Positions 1 to 8,009 of a DNA stretch of 64,000 nt are shown here, piece by piece; the first letter of the stretch is position 1, and the number at the start of each line of letters is the position of its first letter. The stretch spans positions 2,170,001 to 2,234,000 of the forward strand of contig JAGYJM010000002.1 of NCBI GenBank assembly GCA_018402085.1. Reading direction: 5' to 3'. The DNA is from Flavobacteriales bacterium. GTDB taxonomy: Bacteria > Bacteroidota > Bacteroidia > Flavobacteriales_D > Sanyastnellaceae. The translations under genes and the position numbers were made by a program. The notes under the pieces were generated by a model. It did not search any database. It was not told the DNA's origin and worked only from the letters and a program-made list of their open reading frames with translations.

Positions 1-711
1 AAGACGCAGGTACCACAATCCGGGAGATGGAAGTTCTGCGGCATAGCTGTATTGCTGCGTAAGCTGTGTGGTGCCAGCTCCGTTGACGAAGCCAATAGAG
101 GAAAAGTCTAGTCCTGTGCGGCTCAGCTGGATGTCAAAGCCGTGATTGTTGTTTTCAGAAGCGGTTGACCAGTCGAGGTAAACAGACAAGCCCTCTGCGA
201 AGGCACTGAAATTGAGCAACTCAACAGGGAGGAAGAGGCAAAACGGACAATTTCCTGATTCATAGTAGACCTCGTAGGTGATGATCTCATCTGCCCTGTT
301 CGCGTTGCCCTCAATGATAACCTGGCCCCCGGTTTGTGTATGCGAATCAAAGAGTGTGGCATTGTTTGAGCCGGTGACCCACGGCTCAGAACCGGAGATA
401 TTGCGCACCCTTAGGGCGTCTCCTGAATCGCCACCTGAAGCCGAACAACCCGGGCGTGTAGACATGCGAGCTTCAACGGTAACTTCGCAAGTGGGCTCAA
501 GGTCAAGGATGAACGACATCGATATTTGAGTACCGGGCACATCACAATTGCCTGTAACTCCGCTGCCGCAATCCGGACCTCCATAAGGGGTGAGATCACA
601 ACCGTTCAAACAACCGCAGCCGGGTCCACTGACCGACAATACGCCGGTCAGACACTGAGAAAAAGCGAATAGCGGCGCGAGGGTGCACCACAAAAGGAGA
701 GCGCTCTTCAT
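1..711 (-). CDS. Secreted protein, probably T9SS-sorted, truncated by window edge
   Basis: This is the N-terminal 237 codons of a leftward gene whose 3' end lies outside the window. The start is the ATG read from 711; residues 1-18 (MKSALLLWCTLAPLFAFS) form a clear signal peptide. A Cys-rich stretch follows, then a beta-rich module, and from about residue 163 a segment beginning LPVELLNFSA and containing LDWSTASENNNHGFDIQ. Segments of that kind normally stand just before the C-terminal sorting domain in Bacteroidota secreted proteins. The sorting domain itself would be beyond base 1. No catalytic motif is seen. The coding assignment is secure, the function unknown. Confidence 0.8.
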   Translation of the reverse strand, partial: MKSALLLWCTLAPLFAFSQCLTGVLSVSGPGCGCLNGCDLTPYGGPDCGSGVTGNCDVPGTQISMSFILDLEPTCEVTVEARMSTRPGCSASGGDSGDALRVRNISGSEPWVTGSNNATLFDSHTQTGGQVIIEGNANRADEIITYEVYYESGNCPFCLFLPVELLNFSAFAEGLSVYLDWSTASENNNHGFDIQLSRTGLDFSSIGFVNGAGTTQLTQQYSYAAELPSPGLWYLRL

Positions 712-798
712 TATCTGCAGTCTGAAATACAAAGATGCGGCAAGTTGGCCGCATCTTTGACATTCAGTACATTATCATTACGCTAAACCTGAGGAAAC

Positions 799-1818
799 TC
801 AGAATTTGTAATTGAAGCCGATGGCAAGTACTTCTTTGAACTGAACCCCGGGGCCGCGACCGCTGTCGACCACCGTGCCTTCATCATTCAATACCGGGTC
901 TTTCTTCTGCAGCGTGATATCATCATCGTAGATTAACTGAGTAGTGATGGTCGCACTCATGAATTTATTGATCTTCATTGAGATGAGCATCTCCCAGTTG
1001 ATATCAATATTTTCAGGGTTATTCAGGTAATTCGAGAAGAAGTCAGCGCGGGTAGTAAGGCTGACATTCTCGACGAGGTTTGCCGTGTAGGCAAGGCGAA
1101 TATACCCCCCGACCTCATGCCGGAAGTTGCGTCCGTCAGTCACTTTCTCTCCAAACTCATTGAATTCGGCGGCCTCCACACCGAATGCACCTACATCAGC
1201 AAGGCTGTCGTTGAGAACGATCGTCTGCTTGTAGGTAACAGGAGAAAGGAAAACCGTCAGCTTATCATTGGGTTTGTAGTCCATACCCAGCGAGGCGAGC
1301 GTGTAAGCCGGTGCCAGAAATTGCGAAATCAGGTTATTCTCATCCGGCACACCATCTACCAGCTCATAACCGGGTGCAAATTGGGTGCGGAAGTTGACCA
1401 GACCGCTGTAGTACCACTTCTTGCTTGCTTTATAGCCAAACTTTGAGGAGAAATCGAGGCGGTCATCAGTCTTGATCACCACGCCCTCATCCCCCTGACG
1501 CAGAATACCATAGGCAAGATCAAGGGTATTGTCCCACGAAAGGCGGTCTTTTTTATAGTTGGCAAAAGCGTTCACCAGTGCTGTACCTGAGATAGAGCTT
1601 TGCCCGCCCGCGGCCCAATTCTCGAGGTATACCTGTGAGAAATTGAGTCCGAGCGTACCGCCAGTATTCCAGGAGGTATCGGCGGGTGCATCCTCATCTT
1701 GAGGCGACTGCAGGTTCGTAAATACGCTTTCGCGTTCTTCAGGGTTCAATAGTTCATCCTGAGCGTTGAGCACTAATGAGAATAGCACAACCGGCAATAG
1801 TAGTAGATTTTTTTTCAT
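799..1818 (-). CDS. DUF3078 family outer-membrane protein
   Basis: A 339-residue protein with a signal peptide (MKKNLLLLPVVLFSLVLNA, cleavage before Gln20). The region WNTGGTLGLNFSQVYLENWA followed by GGQSSISGTALVNAFANY is the hallmark N-terminal block of DUF3078 proteins, which are Bacteroidota-specific and predicted to be outer-membrane beta-barrels. Alternating hydrophobic strands run to the end, and the last residue is Phe, as is usual for barrels inserted by the Bam machinery. The start is 14 bases after the stop of the upstream MscS-type gene, so the two are probably cotranscribed. The molecular role is unknown. Confidence 0.85.
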   Translation of the reverse strand: MKKNLLLLPVVLFSLVLNAQDELLNPEERESVFTNLQSPQDEDAPADTSWNTGGTLGLNFSQVYLENWAAGGQSSISGTALVNAFANYKKDRLSWDNTLDLAYGILRQGDEGVVIKTDDRLDFSSKFGYKASKKWYYSGLVNFRTQFAPGYELVDGVPDENNLISQFLAPAYTLASLGMDYKPNDKLTVFLSPVTYKQTIVLNDSLADVGAFGVEAAEFNEFGEKVTDGRNFRHEVGGYIRLAYTANLVENVSLTTRADFFSNYLNNPENIDINWEMLISMKINKFMSATITTQLIYDDDITLQKKDPVLNDEGTVVDSGRGPGVQFKEVLAIGFNYKF

Positions 1819-1831
1819 CGCTATGAGACTT

Positions 1832-2659
1832 TCAATCTTTAATCATGTGTACATCAACCTGCGGGAATGGTATGGTCACCCCAGCATTATCGAGCGCAAG
1901 TTTACAATTTTCGAGGGTATCGAAGTAGACATCCCAATATGCTGCGGGGTCGCACCACGGACGTACGGCCAGATTCACTGAACTGTCAGCCAGTTCTTGT
2001 ACACCTACCATTGGTGCGGGGTTTGAGAGCACCCGGTCATCATTTTTCATCACGTTTGTCAGCACTTCTTTGGCTTTTTTAATATCTGCGTCGTACGCAA
2101 CTCCAACGGTGAGGTCTACACGTATTCTACCTTCACGGGTATAGTTGATCAGGTGGTTATTCATGACGGCACCATTGGGCATGATGGCTGTTTTATTCTC
2201 CAGTGTCAGAAGAATGGTATTGAAGATCTGAATTTCTTTCACAGTGCCAAGCACTCCTTGAGATTCTACGAGGTCACCTACCTTAAAAGGTTTGAAGATC
2301 ATAATGAGCACGCCTCCGGCAAAATTAGACAAGGTACCTTGCAAAGCCAGACCGATGGCTAGTCCGGCTGCGCCGATCACTGCAACGAAACTGGTTGTTT
2401 TTACACCGATCATATCAGCGACAGCGATAAAGAGAATGATCTTGAGCACCCAACCGGAGAGATTAGCGATGAAAAAAGTAAGTGCCGCATCGAACTTGCT
2501 ACGTTCGCACGCTTTGGTGATCAGCTTCGTGATACTTTTAATGATCCTAAGGCCGATCAGCAATACCAGTATTGCCAGCAGGAGACGCGGGGCATACGAT
2601 ACGATGAGTTCACCGGCCGTTTCAAACAGGCCGTTCCAGTTAATTTGATGTAAATCCAT
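1832..2659 (-). CDS. Mechanosensitive ion channel, MscS family (small type)
   Basis: A 275-residue inner-membrane channel that would release solutes on hypo-osmotic shock. Hydrophobic segments are at about 17-40, 60-85 and 88-120. The third has the Ala/Gly-rich pore-helix pattern (AVIGAAGLAIGLALQGTLSN), followed by the cytoplasmic beta domain beginning FKPFKVGDLVE with the conserved IMPNG. I chose the ATG at 2659 (MDLHQINW). The longer reading from 2725 adds 22 residues that overlap the upstream gene and match nothing expected. It lies directly downstream of a second channel-like gene and upstream of the DUF3078 gene. Confidence 0.92.
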   Translation of the reverse strand: MDLHQINWNGLFETAGELIVSYAPRLLLAILVLLIGLRIIKSITKLITKACERSKFDAALTFFIANLSGWVLKIILFIAVADMIGVKTTSFVAVIGAAGLAIGLALQGTLSNFAGGVLIMIFKPFKVGDLVESQGVLGTVKEIQIFNTILLTLENKTAIMPNGAVMNNHLINYTREGRIRVDLTVGVAYDADIKKAKEVLTNVMKNDDRVLSNPAPMVGVQELADSSVNLAVRPWCDPAAYWDVYFDTLENCKLALDNAGVTIPFPQVDVHMIKD

Positions 2660-2690
2660 TTTATGTGGTTGATTAAGGTTAATACCCAGC

Positions 2691-3551
2691 TTAATTGTTC
2701 GCATCCGAAGCTTCTGCTTCGCCATCAGAAAGAATCAGCACATCTTCTTCAATGAGCTTGCGGCTTGGAAGCACGTGTCTTCCACTTTCGGTCAAAAGGG
2801 TCACCGAAACACTATCAATACTTTCAATGGTACCGCTTAAGCCACCGATTTCAATGCGTTGCCCCTCTTTGAACTTTCCTTTTGAGTAGAATGAGCTCAG
2901 CATATTGGAGACGATCTGTCTGGACGCAATGCCATATGAGAGCGCGAAGGCCAGCAGAATGGCACCGATAATCAGTGTCAGATTGGACGTGATGATATCA
3001 GTATTCACTCCGGCCTGGTTCAATGCAGTGATCGCGATGAAAATGAAGAGCAGGTAATAGACGATATCCGCGATGGTTTTAGCTCCTGAAATGCCAATTG
3101 AGTCTGCTGCAGTCTGCACGGCACTGCGAACGAGGTTGGCGGTATACACCCCAATGAAGAAAATCAACAGAGCGATACCGAGGGTGGGTAGGTAGGCCAT
3201 AAAAGCCTGGATCCCGTTGGTCAGCGCAGACCAACCGAGAATATTTGCTGCTGCCATGAAGAAGACTAAAAACACGACCCAGTAAAAGATCCTTCCGACC
3301 ACCGTTGACCCCTTCAAGTCAGGTTTAATCCGATTGAGCATTTGATCGAATCCGGCTTTCTCGATGAGCGTATCAAACTTCACCGTTCGCAGGGCTCTGC
3401 TGACAATTCGGGCTACAATCTTTGCGATGATCCATCCAACGAGCAGCACGACCAGCGCACTGACAACCACGGGCAGGAAGTCTGCAATGGCTTGCCCGAA
3501 TCGGCTGAATGATTCACTCAGGGCGTTGAGAATGTGGTCAAAAGTTTCCAT
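2691..3551 (-). CDS. Mechanosensitive ion channel family protein (TM-helix repeat type)
   Basis: A 286-residue membrane protein related to MscS. It has five hydrophobic segments (about 23-48, 86-106, 115-140, 160-180, 188-210) and then a short soluble beta domain (GQRIEIGGLSGTIESIDS, VLPSRKLIEE) resembling the MscS middle domain. It has two TM-helix-type repeats at the N-terminus and lacks the large C-terminal cage of classical MscS. The last codons (EAEASDANN) coincide with one of the dispersed hairpins (2700-2721). It stands between a 66-residue gene and the small MscS gene in one leftward run starting with an ECF sigma factor, suggesting an envelope-stress unit. Confidence 0.85.
   Translation of the reverse strand: METFDHILNALSESFSRFGQAIADFLPVVVSALVVLLVGWIIAKIVARIVSRALRTVKFDTLIEKAGFDQMLNRIKPDLKGSTVVGRIFYWVVFLVFFMAAANILGWSALTNGIQAFMAYLPTLGIALLIFFIGVYTANLVRSAVQTAADSIGISGAKTIADIVYYLLFIFIAITALNQAGVNTDIITSNLTLIIGAILLAFALSYGIASRQIVSNMLSSFYSKGKFKEGQRIEIGGLSGTIESIDSVSVTLLTESGRHVLPSRKLIEEDVLILSDGEAEASDANN
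2700..2721 (-). repeat. Hairpin element with GATGCG tail, in coding sequence
   Basis: On the minus strand CGAAGC-AGAA-GCTTCG-GATGCG, read in frame at the C-terminus of the channel gene (residues EAEASDA). Confidence 0.7.
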
Positions 3552-3556
3552 CTGGG

Positions 3557-3757
3557 CTATGATTTGGGATTTCGATCAGCTTGATCAGGGTTTCTGCGTG
3601 AGAGTTTGGTAAGAATCACCGATGAGAAGTCGCCAACAAACAACTGCACAAGGCGCAGCATAAGCACCACCGTTTTCACACTGCCCATGACCCCCTTCTT
3701 CAGGTGTTCAGGCACCTGTTCGCGTGGCTCGATTATTTTGAACGGATTCTCAGGCAT
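3557..3757 (-). CDS. Small conserved-looking protein between sigma factor and channel gene
   Basis: A 66-residue ORF starting at ATG 3757, overlapping the last 8 bases of the sigma-factor gene and ending 5 bases before the channel gene. Tight packing in one operon argues that it is real. It has a basic/acidic N-terminus and one moderately hydrophobic stretch (VKTVVLMLRLVQLFVGDFSSVIL, about 28-50). It could be a small membrane-associated protein. Its position right after an ECF sigma gene is where anti-sigma factors usually lie, but no zinc-binding or other anti-sigma motif is visible, so that role is only a suggestion. Confidence 0.6.
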   Translation of the reverse strand: MPENPFKIIEPREQVPEHLKKGVMGSVKTVVLMLRLVQLFVGDFSSVILTKLSRRNPDQADRNPKS

Positions 3758-4322
3758 CGGTAAAAGTCGTTTGATAGGTTTCTACAGCTCGCGCCCTTGC
3801 CCGCTTGATGCGCATCTTCACCGCACTTGCTGAGAGTTCAAGTGCAGCTTCCATATCTTTTATCGAAAGGTCATCCTGGTATTTCATCAGCAGAATGGCC
3901 TTGTCATCCGGAGAGATGTGGTCAAGGATATAGCCCAGGCGCTCGGCCCGCAGGCTTAAAAGCTCCCTTTCATTCTTCTCATCTTCGTCATCGGGTATTT
4001 GTATCAGTTCATCGTCATTTTCAAAGCGCACTTTGCTGTTCTTTCGCACGTAATCAACGCAGTAATTGTAGCTCATGCTGTAGAGCCAGGTTGAAAACGA
4101 CGAGCGAAAACTAAACTTTGCGAGGTTCACAAAAGCCTTCAGAAAAATGTCGTGCGTGAGGTCCTGCGCCAGATCTTCATCTTTCACAAAGCTGATGCAC
4201 TTCCGGTACACCTTATTGGCATATCGGTCATAGAGATCACCAAAGCGGTCGTGGTCTTTTGCTTCCACGATCACTTTTACAAGTTCTTCATCGCTGAGTG
4301 TCTTCTGTTTTCGCCTGAACAA
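3750..4322 (-). CDS. RNA polymerase ECF-type sigma factor (sigma-70 family)
   Basis: A 190-residue protein with sigma region 2 at about 20-90 (DLYDRYANKVYRKC, DLTHDIFLKAF, FSTWLYSMSYNYCVDYVR) and region 4 at about 130-185 (LSIKDMEAALELSASAVKMR), joined by an acidic linker, as expected for the ECF group. It would direct RNA polymerase to a stress or envelope regulon. The start is a TTG at 4322; no in-frame ATG precedes region 2. It leads a run with a 66-residue protein, two MscS-type channels and a DUF3078 protein, making membrane stress a plausible trigger (inference). Confidence 0.92.
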   Translation of the reverse strand: MFRRKQKTLSDEELVKVIVEAKDHDRFGDLYDRYANKVYRKCISFVKDEDLAQDLTHDIFLKAFVNLAKFSFRSSFSTWLYSMSYNYCVDYVRKNSKVRFENDDELIQIPDDEDEKNERELLSLRAERLGYILDHISPDDKAILLMKYQDDLSIKDMEAALELSASAVKMRIKRARARAVETYQTTFTDA

Positions 4323-4395
4323 AGTGTGGCCTGATTGTAGTCGTTCTTCTGACGAAGAGTTTCTAATAAGTCACACGAATGTTCTCTTTTTTTTT

Positions 4396-4417
4396 CCGCG
4401 CAAAAGCGCGGGATGCG
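4396..4417 (+). repeat. Hairpin element with GATGCG tail
   Basis: CCGCGC-AAAA-GCGCGG followed by GATGCG. Member of a dispersed family with variable but self-complementary stems. Confidence 0.75.
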
Positions 4418-4504
4418 AAATTGGCTAACAAGACATTAGTGATAATAGTCGGGGGTCGGGGTTTATGGCGGCAGCGCAGCGACCCATAGACGTATGGACT
4501 TATC

Positions 4505-4544
4505 GACCTATGGACCTATGGACCTATGGACCTATGGACCTATC
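4505..4544. repeat. 8-bp microsatellite, five copies of gacctatg
   Basis: Four perfect copies of gacctatg and a fifth ending in c, flanked by degenerate relatives (gacccatagacgtatgg). A similar degenerate stretch (gtccataagtccataagtcgatgg) occurs near 31975. Confidence 0.9.
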
Positions 4545-4679
4545 GACTCAGCGACTTTTTCGGAAGACTGGGAAGCCGGTAGAATAAAAAGTACTGAATC
4601 GTGATTAGTAAATCATAAATCGATAATCTGCACTCAAGCAATCTGCAATGAAACGAACTCCTCGCGCGAACTGTCAGAC

Positions 4680-5861
4680 TTACGATTCACCAACCACCCC
4701 AACATGGAAGCGTTTCCGCATCAACAGGAGCATTGCGATGCCCGCTATGGCGACAGCGGCACACATGAAATAGGTTGTTGGAATCACTGAAACATCTCCC
4801 CGGTACATTGTACCTGAAATGAACGCTCCTGCTCCAATGCCCAATTCGAGCGACATCAGCATGGTACCGAGTGCGAGCGCCGTTTTACCCGGACGCGCAA
4901 AGTCGACGGTCCAGGCGAAGATGGTGGGCATGTTAATCCCTACGCTTATGCCGTAGATGACCCCGCCTACTGCGGCGAGAGATGCACTTTCAGCAAGCCC
5001 GATTATGGTCATCCCAATGGCCAATAAAATCATACCAGTCATGAGCAATGGAATTCTACCGTACTGATCGGAAGCCTTCCCGGCAAAGAAGCGTGTGGCA
5101 ATTGAACTGACAACAATGATCGCGTTGAACGAGCCACGGTAGGTATAGCCGAGATGTCCGACAAAATCAGGTGAAACAGTCAGAAACACTCCAAAAGCAA
5201 AGGCGATAGGCAAGAGCACAGCCGCTGCCGGCCAGCTCGAAAAATCGAGCAGCTTTCCTTTGAACACATTGAAGTGTCTTGCCGTAATGGGCTTTGGATC
5301 GGGAAGGGACTCCTTGAGCAGTGTGCTCAGGATAAAAGCTACCACACCGAAAGCTCCGCTGGTTATGAACAGGGCATCATATCCGTAATGCACACGCACG
5401 AGGCTGCCAATGACAGGACCCATCGCCATACCTGCATTGCCTGCTACCCCGAGGTAGCCCATGGCCTCTCCCCTCCTGCTGACATGGATGATGTCAGAGA
5501 GGTATGCCGTTGCTCCTGTCGGACGAAACCCGGTGCTCATACCGTGAAGAAAGCGCAAAAAGAGAAAGCTCCAGATGGAGAGTGCGAACAGGTAGCCAAA
5601 ACTGGCAATGGCCGTCACGGCGGTGCCGATGTAGATCACTTTAAGCCGTCCGGTTTCATCAGCCATACGGCTGCTGAAAAGGCGTGAGAGGAAAGCATTC
5701 AAGGTAAAGAGTCCGACGATCCAACCGATGTACTCTTCGCCTCCCATCTTCTTGAGGTACTCCGGCAATTCCGGCAACAGCATCGAGAAGCTGCTCATAA
5801 AGAAGACGGTGCTCGAGCAGAGGGTCCAGAACTTTCGGGTGAATATGGGGTGTGCCGACAT
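4680..5861 (-). CDS. Major facilitator superfamily transporter
   Basis: A 393-residue inner-membrane protein with about 12 hydrophobic helices and typical MFS loop motifs. SRMADETGRLKVIYIG (about 62-78) fits the loop 2-3 motif, and GKASDQYGRIPLLMTG (about 255-270) is its repeat in the second half. LSDIIHVSRRGEAMGYLGVAGNAGMAMGP resembles drug-efflux members. The substrate cannot be told from sequence. A TACCTTTG promoter-like element lies 7 bases before the ATG, so it is probably monocistronic with a very short leader. Confidence 0.9.
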   Translation of the reverse strand: MSAHPIFTRKFWTLCSSTVFFMSSFSMLLPELPEYLKKMGGEEYIGWIVGLFTLNAFLSRLFSSRMADETGRLKVIYIGTAVTAIASFGYLFALSIWSFLFLRFLHGMSTGFRPTGATAYLSDIIHVSRRGEAMGYLGVAGNAGMAMGPVIGSLVRVHYGYDALFITSGAFGVVAFILSTLLKESLPDPKPITARHFNVFKGKLLDFSSWPAAAVLLPIAFAFGVFLTVSPDFVGHLGYTYRGSFNAIIVVSSIATRFFAGKASDQYGRIPLLMTGMILLAIGMTIIGLAESASLAAVGGVIYGISVGINMPTIFAWTVDFARPGKTALALGTMLMSLELGIGAGAFISGTMYRGDVSVIPTTYFMCAAVAIAGIAMLLLMRKRFHVGVVGES

Positions 5862-5868
5862 GAGGCTT

Positions 5869-5876
5869 CAAAGGTA
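5869..5876 (-). promoter_or_regulatory. -7 element TACCTTTG of the MFS gene
   Basis: Exact match to the Bacteroidota -7 consensus TAnnTTTG, ending 7 bases upstream of the ATG. No good -33 TTG at the usual spacing was found. Confidence 0.5.
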
Positions 5877-6129
5877 GGTTGCTCAACGCGACCACGTGGT
5901 ATCAGAGAGGGAAAGATGAAAGAAGATTAACCTTTGCTTCTTTAGCTACCGAAATGCATCCATTAAATATCACACCGGTATTTATCCAAAACGTTACTGT
6001 TAGGTTTTCTTTAAGGGGATCACCTATCCGCCACTTTACGCCCTACTTCTACCTGCATCCCTCTGCATTTCCATCCTTCGCTGTGCGAAGAAAATAATAA
6101 GAACGACGATTGGCTCAACAAAGGTCAAC

Positions 6130-6750
6130 TTAACTCAGTTGCCGCTCCTTGTACGCTGCCTCAAAAGCCGCGCGATCAAAGGCCGGATTTACCCTTTCTA
6201 TCTCCTTCACGAAAGCCTCAACGCTCTCTTGAAAAGCAATGTTGCGGAGGCCTAACAGTAAACGGGGCCACAGCGCCAGGCCGTACGTAAAGTCTATTAG
6301 ACTGCAGTAGGCAACAAGATCAATATTCAACGAATAGAACACCGCACCGGAATCGTAATAAAACAGTTCTCCTGAGTTACTGGAACTTAGAAAACCCACC
6401 GATGCCTCATCCGTTAAATATTCAATTGGGTGATAAAACCCCTCAAGCTTCACTGCCCGATCATCGATGAACCAATCGGTTCCCGGTTGCTCGAGGTCTT
6501 GCCTTGTTTGGTCAAACAGATGCTCAGCCGGAAGGAAATCCACCCCGCCCAAAAGATCTCCTTTAAATCGCCACTTGAGCTGAAACCCGTTCATCGTTTG
6601 GTAGAACGCAACGGTGGAGGCCGGAAAACCATCCGCTTTCAACCGCTCGATCAGGTCCGGATCTTTCTTAAAATTCTTCTTCGACAGGATTTCGAAATAG
6701 GCGGTGTGATCGACTAAGAGCATGAGCGACCGCCAAACTTGTTTGTTCAT
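6130..6750 (-). CDS. SMI1/KNR4-like (SUKH) domain protein
   Basis: A 206-residue soluble protein. FYQTMNGFQLKWRFKGDLLG followed by GVDFLPAEHLFD (about 49-80) resembles the SMI1/KNR4 signature (NGf-x-l-W ... GG-x-x-f-l-p), and the later half has the beta/alpha pattern of that fold. Family members are often immunity proteins for contact-dependent toxins, but many are housekeeping or unknown, and no toxin gene is adjacent. The ATG start at 6750 is used. The assignment rests on a motif-level impression only. Confidence 0.6.
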   Translation of the reverse strand: MNKQVWRSLMLLVDHTAYFEILSKKNFKKDPDLIERLKADGFPASTVAFYQTMNGFQLKWRFKGDLLGGVDFLPAEHLFDQTRQDLEQPGTDWFIDDRAVKLEGFYHPIEYLTDEASVGFLSSSNSGELFYYDSGAVFYSLNIDLVAYCSLIDFTYGLALWPRLLLGLRNIAFQESVEAFVKEIERVNPAFDRAAFEAAYKERQLS

Positions 6751-6922
6751 GGGGTAAGACTTTTATGCCGAATGCCGGCGTATATCGTGCTGTGAGCTTC
6801 CAGGCAGCTTTCCGCCCTTTGCTGAAAACTGCGCTAGTTTTTCAATACGTTCTTTTCGCGTTTTAAGGCTATTCTAAGGTAGGCGATATCAAGCGAAGGT
6901 TCGCAACCGTCGTCTAAGTAGG

Positions 6923-7519
6923 TCATTTTTCGAATCCGTTGCTAAAATCTGGAAAGATGGGAACGAACACTTGTACCGGGTCTCCTGTTTTGACACGTCC
7001 GCCATGCTCCACCCATCCAACCAGTCCGCGTTTGCCGGCAGCGGCTTTGGTGAAAGGCTTGCCCTTGATCACTACTCCTGCTTTTTCCATTTCTTCCTGG
7101 GGGTGCTTGCAAGGCAGGTTTTCTTCGTACACAACAATGGTGGCCTGATAAGGTGCTTTTCCGATTCGGATTCTGGTGAGTGGTGGAAGCGAAGTAAGTT
7201 CGGGAATCCCTTTGAAGAGAAAATTGGCCCCGAGGTGTTCGGGGCGGATCGTTGTAACATCCATCGCTTTTGCGATGAGCTCAAGCTCTTCAACACTCAC
7301 CGCAGACCACTGCCGCAAATTGGTGATGGGAGCGCCTTTTTTGTAGAGCTTTTTCTCGCGGGCCCCTGCGAGCTTGTGAAAACCCGAGTGCCGATCACCC
7401 GGAATGCCTGCCAGGGTGAGACCGGCTTTTTCCACGCGCTGCGTCGCAAACCCTTTTTTGCCGAAAGTTCGCAGTACCGCTGCAACTTCGCCCTTCACAG
7501 ATAACTCCTTAAACTCCAT
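6923..7519 (-). CDS. MOSC domain-containing protein
   Basis: A 198-residue protein covering one MOSC (molybdenum cofactor sulfurase C-terminal-like) domain: GLTLAGIPGDRHSGFHK (about 32-48), WSAVSVEELELIAKAM, LGANFLFKGIP and a Cys in LPCKHPQEE (about 136). MOSC proteins handle sulfur or nitrogen carried on Mo-cofactor enzymes. Stand-alone bacterial ones (YiiM-like) act on N-hydroxylated compounds. The specific substrate is unknown. The start ATG at 7519 has a near-consensus -7 element (CATATTTG) a short distance upstream. Confidence 0.88.
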   Translation of the reverse strand: MEFKELSVKGEVAAVLRTFGKKGFATQRVEKAGLTLAGIPGDRHSGFHKLAGAREKKLYKKGAPITNLRQWSAVSVEELELIAKAMDVTTIRPEHLGANFLFKGIPELTSLPPLTRIRIGKAPYQATIVVYEENLPCKHPQEEMEKAGVVIKGKPFTKAAAGKRGLVGWVEHGGRVKTGDPVQVFVPIFPDFSNGFEK

Positions 7520-7589
7520 ATTTCAGGTTACAAATATGCGAAAGCCTGGCCGAGTTCGTTTAATCAACAGCAATCCGTAACTTAGATCT

Positions 7590-8009
7590 GTGCCATTGAA
7601 AACTGATTATCCTGCCAAAGTAGTGATTGCCTGGGGTGAAGCCATTTCAGGAAACGCTAAAATTCGTGACTGGCTAATTGCTCATGGTTATCCTGAGCTT
7701 GGTCTGTTCAGCTTCGCGCTTCGCAATGACGACAGTGCCCGAAAATGGCTAATGGAACATCATTTTCCTCACCTTATGGCACTTATCAATGGTGCAGAAG
7801 GAAATCAAATAGCGGTGCAGTGGTTGCGAAAGAACGGACTAGAGCCGATGGCGAAAATGGCACGTGCTGCTGACAATGATGACGATGCACTCGTGTGGCT
7901 CATCAGCTCAGGCTACAGAGACATGGCCGTGATCGCAGAGAAGATGCGCTTTGTGAAGAATCAGATTGAGTGGGACAATAACGACGTTCACCGGATTTCA
8001 AGAAATTAA
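7590..8009 (+). CDS. Conserved-looking hypothetical protein with WL-rich repeats
   Basis: A 139-residue ORF starting with GTG at 7590 and overlapping the end of the opposite-strand M16 peptidase gene by 4 bases. It shows an imprecise repeat of about 28-34 residues with the pattern D-x-x-W-L-i-x-x-G/H-Y/F-P-x-L/M (RDWLIAHGYPELGLF, RKWLMEHHFPHLMAL, VQWLRKNGLEPMAKM, LVWLISSGYRDMAVI), suggesting a small all-helical solenoid. No signal peptide or catalytic motif. Function unknown; the internal repeat and clean codon structure support coding. Confidence 0.7.
   Translation: MPLKTDYPAKVVIAWGEAISGNAKIRDWLIAHGYPELGLFSFALRNDDSARKWLMEHHFPHLMALINGAEGNQIAVQWLRKNGLEPMAKMARAADNDDDALVWLISSGYRDMAVIAEKMRFVKNQIEWDNNDVHRISRN

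Larger units (their letters stand above)
4323..4679. other. Intergenic region without genes
   Basis: A 357-base gap between the sigma-factor gene (reading left from 4322) and the MFS gene (ending at 4680). It holds one dispersed hairpin (4396-4417), the 8-bp tandem repeat at 4505-4544 and no convincing ORF. Confidence 0.7.

Noticed and set aside
5879-6097. 72-residue ORF between the MFS and SMI1-like genes
   Set aside because: Overlaps the MFS promoter region, no recognisable motif and poor codon character.
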